This document shows positions 7,343 through 17,166 of a stretch of 64,000 nt of DNA, one piece after another. The notes beneath the pieces were generated by a model that worked only from the letters and a program-made list of their open reading frames with translations, made no database searches and was not told where the DNA came from. Where the stretch lies: positions 51,010-115,009 of IMG/VR virus record IMGVR_UViG_3300007640_000030, one strand, 5' to 3'. Each line of letters starts with the position of its first letter. Position 1 is the first letter of the stretch. Origin of the DNA: a virus. The position numbers and the translations under genes are program-made.

Positions 7343-9087
7343 TAACTCATATCTCCAAACGGGTTACTTTCTGAGAAGTCTAAGAAGTCGCCCTCAAAGT
7401 CATCGAATATCTTATTCTGTGCGGTATTCTGAATCTCCTGTAACTCAGTCACCAATGAAGGAACGTGTTGCACCGAACCACTAGTAACCATGCGTGTTGT
7501 ATTGAACTCGTGGAACTTCCCGTCTGTCGCACCTACGTGTGCGAGTTGCAGTACACGATCTGAATCTGACCAGTCTGTTACCTCGCCCTTCATTGTGTAT
7601 GTAGGGAATACCTGAGTAACGATCTGTCCCGTAGCGAAGTTTCCTCCGTTTACAGGTGTATTGAAAGATACAGTAGGTGTACCGTTGTAGTTGAAACCAG
7701 CAGTGTCTACTGTTAAAGATCCAATTCCACCCGAAGAGTTCAACACCGCAGTAACCGTAGGTAGAGTTCCGTTAGCGTGTTCAAGTAGAGATGTTCTTGA
7801 GTCACTATCATGTTCTACAGTAGGAACAGTGATTGTGTCGGAGTCTCCGGAATAACGACTTGCGAGAATCTGATTTTCTGTACCCGCAGAAACCTTGATC
7901 TCATCGATGTGACCGGAGAGACCACCATAAGATATACCATCCAGATCACGGGCGGCAACCGCACCAAACGAATACGTACCACTGATAAAGTCCGCAGTAT
8001 TTGGAAGGGTAACGTTTGGTGTGACTCTACTTCCGTTTATGAACATGTACATGGTATCGCTGTCTTGACCGATACCTATGTGGTTCCAAGATCCCAAACT
8101 GAGAGTGACACCACCAACAATTTGTGCAGAGTCTCCCTCATTGTCTGCACGAGAGTATACAATACCTCCGCCTGAACCGACACCAAAGATATACTGTTTA
8201 GTACCTCCGTCTTGTCCACCACCAATGGTGAACATGGCACCTTGACCCGAAGTCGGATATGCATTGAGTCTCAGGAAGTATTCGACAAAACCACTACTGT
8301 CGATGAGTTTAAGATCGTTACCTTCAATACCTCTAGAGAGGGACATGTTGATAGAGTTTTCACCGAACTTAGCGGTGTTACCGGCCGAGTCGAAACCAGA
8401 GAATGTTGCAACAACCGCACCCGCACTATCATATCCCGCACCGGCGTGAGTAACTGTAAGTCCTGTAATACCTCCGTTGAAATCCAATCCATCAACGGTT
8501 GCGGTGGCGATACTACCCGTAGTATCATTAGGATGCATTGTCAGTGCATACTGATATGCACCCTCATATTCGATGATGTCAATATCGTCGATACCCGTGT
8601 CAAAGTCTTCGTCACTGTACTCGAAGAGTTCGCACTGAAGTCTGAACGTAGGTAGTTGACTGAGTTGGTAGAAAGGAGTTTCGGTTTCTACCTTAGTGAT
8701 CTGCCAGATAGACTCTGACAATGGTGTGTAGATTACATCACCCTCACGTGGACGGAAGTTATTTTCGGTCAGATAGTCACCGATCAGTTTCTTCCAACGT
8801 CTACGTGCAACAACAAAGGTAGCTTGGTCACGCAACTCAATACCGAATTTCGTAAACAAGTCACCCTCACCCTGCCATCCTTCCACGTTCTCAATATACA
8901 TCTCCACCTTATACGCATCAGTGAAGCGTGACGGAACGTCATCAAGAAAGACTTTATCTTTATTGACGATCTCTCGTGGAATGTAGTATACGTCTTGTCC
9001 GTAAAACTTCAGTGACTCAATCACCAAGTCTTCGTATAAGTTCTGTTCACTCTTTACAGACTGACTGATATATGGGTTGGTTGGCAT
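7342..9087 (-). CDS. gp14: Neck protein gp14 with a large inserted lectin-like domain
   Basis: Residues 1-175 match the gp14 head-closure or neck family (PTNPYISQSVKSEQNLYEDLVIESLKFYG start, then the region WQITKVETETPFYQLSQLPTFRLQCELFEYS). The last 90 residues match the family end. Between them, about residues 180-490, is an insertion that makes this protein 581 residues instead of T4's 256. It contains a concanavalin/LamG-like beta sandwich (about 230-420) with MSLSRGIEGNDLKLIDS, GVTLSLGSWNHIGIG and MYMFINGSR. The insertion may decorate the neck with a carbohydrate-binding module. Confidence 0.88.
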   Translation of the reverse strand: MPTNPYISQSVKSEQNLYEDLVIESLKFYGQDVYYIPREIVNKDKVFLDDVPSRFTDAYKVEMYIENVEGWQGEGDLFTKFGIELRDQATFVVARRRWKKLIGDYLTENNFRPREGDVIYTPLSESIWQITKVETETPFYQLSQLPTFRLQCELFEYSDEDFDTGIDDIDIIEYEGAYQYALTMHPNDTTGSIATATVDGLDFNGGITGLTVTHAGAGYDSAGAVVATFSGFDSAGNTAKFGENSINMSLSRGIEGNDLKLIDSSGFVEYFLRLNAYPTSGQGAMFTIGGGQDGGTKQYIFGVGSGGGIVYSRADNEGDSAQIVGGVTLSLGSWNHIGIGQDSDTMYMFINGSRVTPNVTLPNTADFISGTYSFGAVAARDLDGISYGGLSGHIDEIKVSAGTENQILASRYSGDSDTITVPTVEHDSDSRTSLLEHANGTLPTVTAVLNSSGGIGSLTVDTAGFNYNGTPTVSFNTPVNGGNFATGQIVTQVFPTYTMKGEVTDWSDSDRVLQLAHVGATDGKFHEFNTTRMVTSGSVQHVPSLVTELQEIQNTAQNKIFDDFEGDFLDFSESNPFGDMS

Positions 9088-9091
9088 ACTG

Positions 9092-9853
9092 TTATCCTAT
9101 AAAGAACATAGGTCCAACATCTTCCTCTTCCCTAAACTTAGTTAAGATTCTTTCGATGTCAGTTTGTGCATCCTCGTAGATTTGTCGCCCAGATATGGTG
9201 ACACCGCCAGGAAGTTGCATCCCTTCAAATTTCAATAAATTCTGTCCCCACTGTTTTTTGATGATTGCAGTTGTGTATTCTTTTAGGAACTTGTGGTTCC
9301 ACAGAGACAAGTAGTCCGAACTACCAGAAGACGGAGTTCGAATACCGTAAACCTCAATAACAACATAGTCACCCACACTCACCTTCTCGCTACTCATATA
9401 GAAGTAGAGTCGGTTCTCTTGTTTTGAAAATGTCACTTCGGGCATACCCGTTAGTTTCATATCAAGTAGAGACAGGTGTTGTTGCAACATTTCGTAGTAC
9501 GCAATATCACCGGCATAATTATTTAGATCGGTGATATCGTTCAACATCATCTGATATTTGATGTCGAAGAAGTTGGTTGTTTGTGACACAGTATTAACAG
9601 GGAACATACGGACCACAGTGTTAATGTCTGTATTCCCCAGATCCAGATATCCATTATTGATGTCCGTCTGTGACAATTGATGAGACACGTAGAAACGGCG
9701 AGACCCATCCGGATGATGTTCCCGAAACCATTGCAAAGACTCATCAACCCTGTCATCCAGTTGTTCGTCATCTATATTGATTTCGATGACCGGATGTCCA
9801 AGTGCACGTAAACAATAATCTATAAACTCGTCTCTAGTATTTGGTGTCGCCAT
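9092..9853 (-). CDS. gp13: Neck protein gp13
   Basis: This 253-residue head-completion protein binds the portal and joins it to gp14. It starts MATPNTRDEFIDYCLRALGHPVIEINIDDEQLDDRVDE, the typical family start in which the C-R-L-G-x-P-V-I-x-I-N stretch is conserved. Later it has the conserved region YLSLWNHKFLKEYTTAIIKKQWGQNL. T4 gp13 is 309 residues. It lies immediately upstream of gp14 in the transcript, as in T4. Confidence 0.94.
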   Translation of the reverse strand: MATPNTRDEFIDYCLRALGHPVIEINIDDEQLDDRVDESLQWFREHHPDGSRRFYVSHQLSQTDINNGYLDLGNTDINTVVRMFPVNTVSQTTNFFDIKYQMMLNDITDLNNYAGDIAYYEMLQQHLSLLDMKLTGMPEVTFSKQENRLYFYMSSEKVSVGDYVVIEVYGIRTPSSGSSDYLSLWNHKFLKEYTTAIIKKQWGQNLLKFEGMQLPGGVTISGRQIYEDAQTDIERILTKFREEEDVGPMFFIG

Positions 9854-9864
9854 TTGTTATTCCT

Positions 9865-12800
9865 TTAGTTCAACAAAGTTCCACTAGAATTATACACGTT
9901 GATCCTGTAGTAAGAACCGTGTTGACCATCAAGTAAGTCTGCATCTAGGCCGGATGTTGCACCATCCACAGTTTTGATTGCAGTCAAGAGTTCGTTTGCG
10001 GTAGAGTATGTCTCACTGAATGAGAACACACCCGTCCCAGAGTTATAGGATAAGTCTCCACCTGCACTTACCAACCCTCTTACTTCTGCATCGGTACGTT
10101 CAGTGAAACTCATCACACCAGTACCAGAGTTGTAACTTAGGTCACCACCCGCACTGATCAGTCCACGAACTTGAGCGTCTGTTCTCTGAGTGAATGTTAA
10201 TTGTCCACTTGCAGAATCGTAAGTTAAGTCACCACCAACGTTCAGAGCGTTACGGGCCCTTGTGTCTGTGTAGTACAGATTGGTTGACCCTTCAGGAAGA
10301 TCGTCGGTCTTCAAATGGTTGATACCATCACTGTCAATAGTTGCAGTGAGGGTTACGTTACCACTTCCGTTAAACGAAACCGCACTCGCAGTCACGTCTC
10401 CCGTAATAGAGAAGTTACGTGAGTTCTGTAGAATGGTTGCAGACCCAGCGTTACCTGACACCGTACCTGTCACATTACCTGTCACATTACCTTCTAATGT
10501 GTCAACTACAAGGATACCGGCGGAGAAAGAAGAGTCCGTGATATCGATTGAACCAGAAGGTTCTGGATAGTATTCGTCAACCAGTCTCCATCTACTTGCG
10601 GACACATCGTAGAACATACCCACGTGGGTATATCCAACACCCGTACCACCCGTGTTTCTGTTAGAGAAGAAACCAGTGTCTACGTCTGTAGGAGCGGCAG
10701 TACCAGTCCACTTATCACCTGTAGTGTGACCAGTTGTCGCACCAAAGTTGATAGAGATACCGGCGTCAAGTAACTGATCACCACCCGTGATATTGATTCC
10801 GGTTGCCTGAGGTGATGCGGAATCATAACCCCATTCAAACTGATCGGGTGTCCCTGTTGTACCAATCTTCACATAGAAGTTTGTAGATGCAGTTCCAGAG
10901 AAGTGTCCTGCAAAGTACGCATCGTCCAGACCACTACCCGTAAAGGCGGTGTTGGTCTCACCGATTGTGTCACCAGCGTTGAGGTAGTTAAACGCCGCAC
11001 CGATAGAGACGTTCTCCGAAGACGCAATAGTCTGAGTACCCAATACTGTGAGGTTACCATCGACCTGTAGGTCATCACCAATGTGTGCAGAAGTTCTTAC
11101 ACGGAAACTATTGACAGAGTGGTTCTGTTGGTTTATAATAACCTTACCGTTTGTGACAGAGGATTCAATAACCCAACCCAAACACATTGGATAGTTCGGG
11201 TATGTGGGAGATGCATTCTGAGTTGCACCATCTGTCAGACCCGCAAAGAAGTTTTGACCAGCGGTTAGATGCGAGGTGTCGAAGTCATCCAGTACACCCG
11301 CAACGCAGATCATACCATACGTACCATCCGCAATGTCTTCTGCAGCGAGACCTTGTACGTTATACTTGGAGTCATCTGTTGCATTTGCAAGTGCAACGGT
11401 AGGACATTCCCTACCATCATCTGCTGTTCTGTTACCACTGTAGTAGAGGGGTTTACCCTTTGAGATCGTAGAACCAGTGTCATTGTACACTCGTTCCATG
11501 ACCTGTTGACCAAGTTCAATTGCTACGTCTACGTCTGTGTAGAAATTTAGATTCTTGTGATGTGGATCATACCACATTGCACCTTCAGCGAATCCAATGT
11601 GACTGTCTGCCCAGTTAGTCTTGAAGTTAATCTGTCCAATAGATGCAGAGTCACCTGTGATCTTGGCGAACGTTACGTCACTTGTTGTTGCAACAGCCTG
11701 TCCGATTGCGACAGAACCGTTTGTGATTGTGACTCCAGTACCACCAGAGAACAATGCTCTAGTTTCCGAAGAATCGATAGAGATGTTACCAGTAGAACTA
11801 TTGTAGTTTACACCACCACTTGCAGAGATAAGACCACGGACTTCTGCGTCCGTTCTTTCTGTGAAAGAGAATTGTCCGGTTGCACTGTCATACGTTAAGT
11901 CACCTGATACTGACAGAAGATTTCTTACTTCTGCGTCTGTTCTTTCTGTGAAAGTAAGTTGTCCTGTACTTGAGTCGTATGTCAGATCACCACCAACGTT
12001 GAGTGCGTTACGGGCCCTAGTATCCGTGTAGAAGAGATTTGTCCCTTCTGTCATGTTACTGGTGTTGAGTGTAATGGCCTTCGCACTGTCTATCTGACCC
12101 TGTGCGTTGATCGAAAGTTGAACAACAGAAGAGTCACCACCATACGTACCACTAGTTACACCACTCGCAGTAATAGAGTATACACCCGAAGCGGAGTCAT
12201 ACGTTAATCCCGTACCCTGTACAAGGTGTGCACGAACCTCTGTTGCAGAAGGACCAATAAAGGTAAATCTACCGGAGGCGGAGTCATAGGAGAACGTTCC
12301 ATCTCCACCATTCTGTTGTGCACCAATTGCGTTACGTGCACGGGTGTCCGTGAAGTATAGGTTGGTATTACCTTCAGATAAAGAGTTGGTTGTCTTCAGT
12401 CCAAAGTCTGAGTCGAACCTACCGTTTGTGTAGTACAGGTTGGTTCCCTCAGAGATATCCGAAGTCGTTTTTGTAGCGAGTCTTGTATCAAACCTAGTGT
12501 CTGTATAATAAAGGTTAGTTCCTTCCGCAACGTTCGTCGTTGTTTTAGTTCCAAATGCACTATCGAACCGAGCGTCCGTATAATACAGATTGGTCCCTTC
12601 GGACAGATTTGTGGTTGACTTATCAGAGAAGTCACTATCAAAACGATTCGTTGTGTAGTAAAGATTACTACCTTCCGAAATGTCGCCGGTATTTTTCTGG
12701 GCGAGTCTTGCATCGAAAGCACTGTCTACACGAGATTGTGTGTAGTACAGGTTTGTGGTTTCTTGAAGATCCGCAGTACTAAAAGGTGCAAGAGTAACGT

Positions 12801-13317
12801 CTGCTTCATACGTAGTCGTATCACTTGCAGTAATTGTAAGTTTTGCGTTAGTCGGATTATATCCAAATGAGTCTAGGGTCGCGGCAGTAGCGGTTGTGAT
12901 AGAGGTAACTTGACCCTGAGAATCGACAGTGACAACGGGAACGAGTGTTGCACTACCGTAAGTCCCAGCGGTAACCCCTGTAGCCGTAACTTCAATAATA
13001 CCAGTCGAAGCGTTGTATGTGATACCAGTTCCACCCGATATCGCATTCTTCGCATCCGAATCTGTTCTTACTGACGTGTAGTATAGATTATTGTTACCCT
13101 CTGAAAACGCATCTGTTGTAAAGGAATTGGAGTCCCCCAATGATATGGACGTTCCGTTGATGGTCGTAGTAGAGTTCTCTAGCGAACTATTGGGTATTGT
13201 GGGTAGATTGATTACATCAATCGTACCATCCGAACCCGCCAGTTGCGACCTATCGTCTTTTACAAAACCAGATGTTGTCAGAAGACTTGACAAATATCTC
13301 GCTTTTGATTGTGCCAT
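9865..13317 (-). CDS. Large tail fibre protein with NLYYTD repeats
   Basis: This 1150-residue fibre-like protein carries repeats of the motif EGTNLYYTDTRFD about every 25 residues (about 190-330), plus later modules of the form ARNALNVGGDLTYDSxTGQL. A middle region (about 560-700) has a different texture, with YDPHHKNLNFYTDVDVAIELGQ and a peptidase- or chaperone-like head domain typical of phage fibre shafts. A further receptor-type module is at about 790-920. The C-terminus ends DADLLDGQHGSYYRINVY followed by NSSGTLLN, typical of T4-like distal fibres. Host recognition is inferred. A late promoter precedes it. Confidence 0.8.
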   Translation of the reverse strand: MAQSKARYLSSLLTTSGFVKDDRSQLAGSDGTIDVINLPTIPNSSLENSTTTINGTSISLGDSNSFTTDAFSEGNNNLYYTSVRTDSDAKNAISGGTGITYNASTGIIEVTATGVTAGTYGSATLVPVVTVDSQGQVTSITTATAATLDSFGYNPTNAKLTITASDTTTYEADVTLAPFSTADLQETTNLYYTQSRVDSAFDARLAQKNTGDISEGSNLYYTTNRFDSDFSDKSTTNLSEGTNLYYTDARFDSAFGTKTTTNVAEGTNLYYTDTRFDTRLATKTTSDISEGTNLYYTNGRFDSDFGLKTTNSLSEGNTNLYFTDTRARNAIGAQQNGGDGTFSYDSASGRFTFIGPSATEVRAHLVQGTGLTYDSASGVYSITASGVTSGTYGGDSSVVQLSINAQGQIDSAKAITLNTSNMTEGTNLFYTDTRARNALNVGGDLTYDSSTGQLTFTERTDAEVRNLLSVSGDLTYDSATGQFSFTERTDAEVRGLISASGGVNYNSSTGNISIDSSETRALFSGGTGVTITNGSVAIGQAVATTSDVTFAKITGDSASIGQINFKTNWADSHIGFAEGAMWYDPHHKNLNFYTDVDVAIELGQQVMERVYNDTGSTISKGKPLYYSGNRTADDGRECPTVALANATDDSKYNVQGLAAEDIADGTYGMICVAGVLDDFDTSHLTAGQNFFAGLTDGATQNASPTYPNYPMCLGWVIESSVTNGKVIINQQNHSVNSFRVRTSAHIGDDLQVDGNLTVLGTQTIASSENVSIGAAFNYLNAGDTIGETNTAFTGSGLDDAYFAGHFSGTASTNFYVKIGTTGTPDQFEWGYDSASPQATGINITGGDQLLDAGISINFGATTGHTTGDKWTGTAAPTDVDTGFFSNRNTGGTGVGYTHVGMFYDVSASRWRLVDEYYPEPSGSIDITDSSFSAGILVVDTLEGNVTGNVTGTVSGNAGSATILQNSRNFSITGDVTASAVSFNGSGNVTLTATIDSDGINHLKTDDLPEGSTNLYYTDTRARNALNVGGDLTYDSASGQLTFTQRTDAQVRGLISAGGDLSYNSGTGVMSFTERTDAEVRGLVSAGGDLSYNSGTGVFSFSETYSTANELLTAIKTVDGATSGLDADLLDGQHGSYYRINVYNSSGTLLN
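12365..12765 (-). repeat. 75-base repeats encoding 25-residue fibre units
   Basis: About five consecutive units within the fibre gene each encode a 25-residue block with SEGTNLYYT, then RFDS and TKTT at fixed spacing. They are diverged at DNA level but keep the reading frame and period, as in triple-stranded fibre shafts that lengthen by unit duplication. Confidence 0.7.
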
Positions 13318-13368
13318 TAGTCGTTCCCTTTAACTCATTTCGTGTTGGTCATATCCAACATTCTCTTC

Positions 13369-13376
13369 TATTTATA
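13369..13376 (-). promoter_or_regulatory. Late promoter box TATAAATA for the 1150-residue fibre gene
   Basis: An exact late octamer lies 52 bases upstream of the ATG at 13317, just after the end of the preceding fibre gene. A small hairpin (TGTTGG / CCAACA) lies between box and start codon. Confidence 0.75.
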
Positions 13377-13377
13377 C

Positions 13378-14733
13378 TTAAATGAAATACAGGCCGGTGA
13401 TATTAACCCGACCACTTGAATCCATCGTTACTCCACTGTTGTTACCAGCGCCGTCCTCTGTCTCCAATGTTATTTCACTTGAATTTGCCTGTAATCGTGC
13501 AACCAATGTGTCCCCGTCTGTATATGATAGTCCCCCATCAGTTGCCGCCGAAAATACATAATGTTGTCCCGAAGAGTCCTCTGAGGTATAGGGTAGTCCC
13601 GTAACCTTGATGTCTCCTGTACCATTATGTCCACTCCACACAAGTTGTAATGTAAAGTTGACGGTATCCCCTATTCGGTTATATCGTCCAACTTGCGTAG
13701 CGTATGTTCCTGTTCCTGCCGATGTAGAACCCGCAATAACCGGAGTGAAACTTCCGGTCTTGTATTCTTCCATCAGGTAGGCGTCTGTTGTTCCCCCAAT
13801 GTAAATACCCGCATCAACCTTTACATCCTCGTAAGACGGTCTTGCGTCTGGTGTCGGGTAAGAGTTTATCTGTACTTCATCTGTACCCGCAAGTCCTACA
13901 GTAAACGTCACCGAAGTTCCGTTTATTGCAGTGTAATCCGTATCCGGATTCATCAACACACCGTTGTTAAACACCTTGATAGAACCGGCGTTATATTGTA
14001 GTGTGTTACCTTCTGTGTCTACACCACTAAGAACCGTCTGACCTTCAGTCGGTTCGAAGAAATATTCGTTAAAGGTACTTGATGAAGTATTGAACTGAGG
14101 GAATGCGAAAATCTGAAGGTAGTCACCTACAGTCGCTCCTGTTGTCAAAACAACACTTGTACCATTCGAGGCAGTGTAGTCTATGTTGGGGTCAAGTAAG
14201 ACACCGTTGTTATAGACCTGAAGATATCCTGCCGCATAATTAAGAGTTCTTGTATTGTTGTCAGAACCAGTAAATGTTGTTTGGAGAGCAGTCGCAGTAT
14301 AGTTGTATTCTTGGATCTGGATGTCATTCGTAATACTAACGATCTGGACCTTATCACCAGAATCCGCTCCCGCTGTCAACGTGACTGTGGTTCTGTCACT
14401 ATCAACGGCGTAGTCTACATTAGGATCAAGTAGAACACCGTTGAGATACAAATCTATTAGAGCGGGGGTAACCGTTAAGGTTAACCCATTTTCATCCGCG
14501 CCAGTAAAAGCCGTCTGTCCAGAATCAGCTGCTTCATAGTAAAATTCGGTTAGGGCGGTAGTAGTTGCGGATGGATTTACTGTTACAATGGACTCTGTTC
14601 CATTGACATCTTTCTTGATGTACAGTTTACCATCGTATGTGTTAATCGCAACTTCACCCAGCGCAAGCTGACCTACAGTTGGTATTTTACCCGCTACGGC
14701 ACTCCTTTTAAGCCGGAACGTAGTATTTGACAT
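13378..14733 (-). CDS. Tail fibre-like protein with four C-terminal-directed beta repeats
   Basis: This 451-residue protein has an N-terminus (MSNTTFRLKRSAVAGKIPTVGQLALGEVAINTYDGKLYIKK) of a type common at the head-proximal end of phage fibre proteins. Three or four repeats of about 75 residues follow (about 65-300), each with the pattern Y-x-x-x-x-x-Q-T-x-F-T-G-x-D, then VYNNGVLLDPNxDYT and an LTxGAxxGDxVQI end. The last 130 residues form a separate beta-rich tip domain (TYATQVGRYNRIGDTVNFTLQLVWSG) resembling phage tip or adhesin modules. The role in adhesion is inferred. Confidence 0.7.
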   Translation of the reverse strand: MSNTTFRLKRSAVAGKIPTVGQLALGEVAINTYDGKLYIKKDVNGTESIVTVNPSATTTALTEFYYEAADSGQTAFTGADENGLTLTVTPALIDLYLNGVLLDPNVDYAVDSDRTTVTLTAGADSGDKVQIVSITNDIQIQEYNYTATALQTTFTGSDNNTRTLNYAAGYLQVYNNGVLLDPNIDYTASNGTSVVLTTGATVGDYLQIFAFPQFNTSSSTFNEYFFEPTEGQTVLSGVDTEGNTLQYNAGSIKVFNNGVLMNPDTDYTAINGTSVTFTVGLAGTDEVQINSYPTPDARPSYEDVKVDAGIYIGGTTDAYLMEEYKTGSFTPVIAGSTSAGTGTYATQVGRYNRIGDTVNFTLQLVWSGHNGTGDIKVTGLPYTSEDSSGQHYVFSAATDGGLSYTDGDTLVARLQANSSEITLETEDGAGNNSGVTMDSSGRVNITGLYFI

Positions 14734-14763
14734 TTGTCATCCTTTAGACCCTATAAAGGGATT

Positions 14764-16776
14764 TTAATATGTACCGCCATCCAACGTGGAGATAGTTACC
14801 GCACCAGACGTGACAGTAAACTGATCCGAATCAAATGACGCAACGCCAAGGTTACTTACCGTGGCGAGTTCTGCTGCGATGGTTAGTTCATTTGTACCAT
14901 CGTTATATGTTAAATCAATACCTTCTCCAGCAGTCAGAAGGTTTGCAACTTCACTATCAACCAGTTGTTCAAATGTGACACCGTTAATAGTGAGAGACGT
15001 TGCCTCTACGTTACCCGCAACAGTAAGTGCACCTGTAACATCTAGAGGTTTGTTTGCAACCCACTTATCACCCGTAGCGGCATAAGTGAATTCTGCGTTT
15101 GCACCACCAATTGCGATACCCGCACCGTCAGCGGCAGCTGCATTTGCAGCGGAGTCCGCAAGTGTGATCTTAAGATCATTAATGGTCAACTCTGTTGAGT
15201 TGATGGTTGTAGTGGTGCCTTGGACGGTTAAATTTCCAAGAATGTATACGTCCCCAGAATCCCCAGTCGGGTTCGGGTCAAGATACATGATACCATTAGA
15301 GTCTGTAGTACTAACGGTATTACCGTCGATTTTGATGTTGTCTACTACAAGAGAAGTTAACCCAACCACATCGGTGATCGTGTCACCAAGACTCACATCC
15401 GTGGAACCAATATTAATTCCATCGTTTGCAAGTTGTGCATTGTCAACACCACCAGCAGCGATAACCACGTTACCCGCAGTGACAGTAAAGTCGTTCGCAT
15501 CGAACGATGCAATACCTTTATTTGAGTCGTTCGCATCCTCACCCGCAACTGTGATAATCGTACCACTGTGGGTGACATCCATACCCTCTCCACCAAAGAT
15601 GGCGATGGTATGGTTATTCGGTACTATAGAACCAGTGTCCGTCTGTACTGACTTAATTACGGACTGAACAAGAGATATGTCTCCACCGTTTGCGGTAAAG
15701 TCATCCACCAAGAACGATGCAACACCCTTCTGATTAGAGTCCGCATCCGCAACGGTAACGGTTAGTGTAGAACCCGAAGCAGAGGTACTCGTACCTTGAA
15801 TACTATTACCAACAATGTCAAACTTGTGACCACTTACACCTACGTCACTACCGTCTGTACCAATGTTTTTGACTACGGTGTCTTCTAGTGTGACGTGTCC
15901 GGAAGAAACATCGAAGTCAGCTGAATCTAGAGAGACCGCACCCTTGGTAGAGATACCTCCGTCCGGAAGATTGTACGTAAACGTGTTGGACGCAGAATCT
16001 AAACTGACCGTCAGATTACCGGACGCCGCCAGAGTCAAATCTGAATCTAGTATAGAAATCGCATGGTTGTTGACGGTAAGTGTTGTTGCAACCGCAACGG
16101 TACTCGCAGCGGTTAGTCTGCCTTGTTGGTCTACCGTGAACGTTGGTATTGTGGTTGCGGATCCGTAACTGCCAGGCGTTACCGCAGTATCGTCTAGGGT
16201 GTAGGTTATCGTGTCATTAGTTACAACACTGGTTAGACCGACCCCACTCGCAAACGTGAGAACACCCGATACAGAAGAGAACGAATCTGAGTCTGAAGCG
16301 TCATCCGCAATAGTAAACGATACATTAGCAATCTGTGTATCAACGTATGATTTGTTGACCGCATCACTATCCGCAATCGGAGTTGCGACATTAAGGATAC
16401 GTGAACCACTAACATTGATGTTACTGTTGTCTGGTGCAATTAACAGACCGCCCGTAGTGGTAGTGATCGCACCACCGTTTAGGTCGATATTATCTACAAT
16501 CAGGTGATCTAGTTTTGAATTCGAGTCTGCAATTAATGCGGTATTCGCAGTGAGTGTACCGAAAGGAGCGTTACCTGTACCACCAAGAAGATCAACGTAA
16601 TACTTACCACCGATCACTTCATGATTTGCGGCATCTCCGTTTGTTTCTGTCCCTGTACCTACGTAAAGTCTATCCCCTCCGGCACCATTAAAATAGGAAT
16701 ACGCGAGTTCGCCTTGCGCGAGCGTTGTGGGATTACCACTAGTCCCAGAACGTTTTATTCTTATAATTGATGCCAT
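14764..16776 (-). CDS. Tail fibre-like structural protein
   Basis: This 670-residue protein starts MASIIRIKRSGTSGNPTTLAQGELAYSYFNG, the same type of fibre N-terminus as its neighbour. The rest is beta-rich and repetitive: blocks of ISLVQSVIKSVQTDTGS, VASFLVDDFTANGGD and IASFDANDFTVTAGN recur, with a phage-fibre segment DVYILGNLTVQGTTTTINST near residue 500. It ends STLDGGTY, similar to the next gene's ending INGGQY. No enzymatic motif is visible. It abuts the next gene with one base of overlap. Confidence 0.7.
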   Translation of the reverse strand: MASIIRIKRSGTSGNPTTLAQGELAYSYFNGAGGDRLYVGTGTETNGDAANHEVIGGKYYVDLLGGTGNAPFGTLTANTALIADSNSKLDHLIVDNIDLNGGAITTTTGGLLIAPDNSNINVSGSRILNVATPIADSDAVNKSYVDTQIANVSFTIADDASDSDSFSSVSGVLTFASGVGLTSVVTNDTITYTLDDTAVTPGSYGSATTIPTFTVDQQGRLTAASTVAVATTLTVNNHAISILDSDLTLAASGNLTVSLDSASNTFTYNLPDGGISTKGAVSLDSADFDVSSGHVTLEDTVVKNIGTDGSDVGVSGHKFDIVGNSIQGTSTSASGSTLTVTVADADSNQKGVASFLVDDFTANGGDISLVQSVIKSVQTDTGSIVPNNHTIAIFGGEGMDVTHSGTIITVAGEDANDSNKGIASFDANDFTVTAGNVVIAAGGVDNAQLANDGINIGSTDVSLGDTITDVVGLTSLVVDNIKIDGNTVSTTDSNGIMYLDPNPTGDSGDVYILGNLTVQGTTTTINSTELTINDLKITLADSAANAAAADGAGIAIGGANAEFTYAATGDKWVANKPLDVTGALTVAGNVEATSLTINGVTFEQLVDSEVANLLTAGEGIDLTYNDGTNELTIAAELATVSNLGVASFDSDQFTVTSGAVTISTLDGGTY

Positions 16777-17159
16777 TAGTATTGGCCTCCGTTAATAGTC
16801 TGTTGTTCCAGTGACGTACTCGCTTCAAAATTCTCAGATGTCGAGTTGTATATTAACACACTTCCATTGACTTTTGAGGATGTATCTACATCCGACAACT
16901 CGTCGAGAGTTAATGCGCCCTCCTCGGCGGATTCGACCCTTTGAGGTTTCCAAAGTCCTTCAGTTGCGTTCCATACGAGAGAGTCACCGTTTACTTTACC
17001 TGAAGTATCAATACCACGGATTTCATCAATGTTGATTATCCTTGGATCAACTTTTCTTACAGGTTTACCAACCGTTACCTTTTTTACAATCGTGACATTT
17101 TTTGTTGCAACATTATCAACGTTTACAGTATTTGATCCTGTACGTATTCTTATAGCCAT
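16776..17159 (-). CDS. Small fibre-associated structural protein
   Basis: This 127-residue protein has a lysine-rich, valine-rich N-terminus (TKNVTIVKKVTVGKPVRKVDP) and two tandem repeats (VNGDSLVWNATEGLWKPQ and VNGSVLIYNSTSENFEAS, each preceded by an I/L-D-E-L/I-x-x-D/I-D-T-S motif). It ends INGGQY, like the ending of the next gene. The repeats resemble the short modules that open phage fibre proteins. The function is unknown, and a structural role is inferred from its place in the fibre block. Confidence 0.6.
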   Translation of the reverse strand: MAIRIRTGSNTVNVDNVATKNVTIVKKVTVGKPVRKVDPRIINIDEIRGIDTSGKVNGDSLVWNATEGLWKPQRVESAEEGALTLDELSDVDTSSKVNGSVLIYNSTSENFEASTSLEQQTINGGQY

Positions 17160-17166
17160 CGATCAA

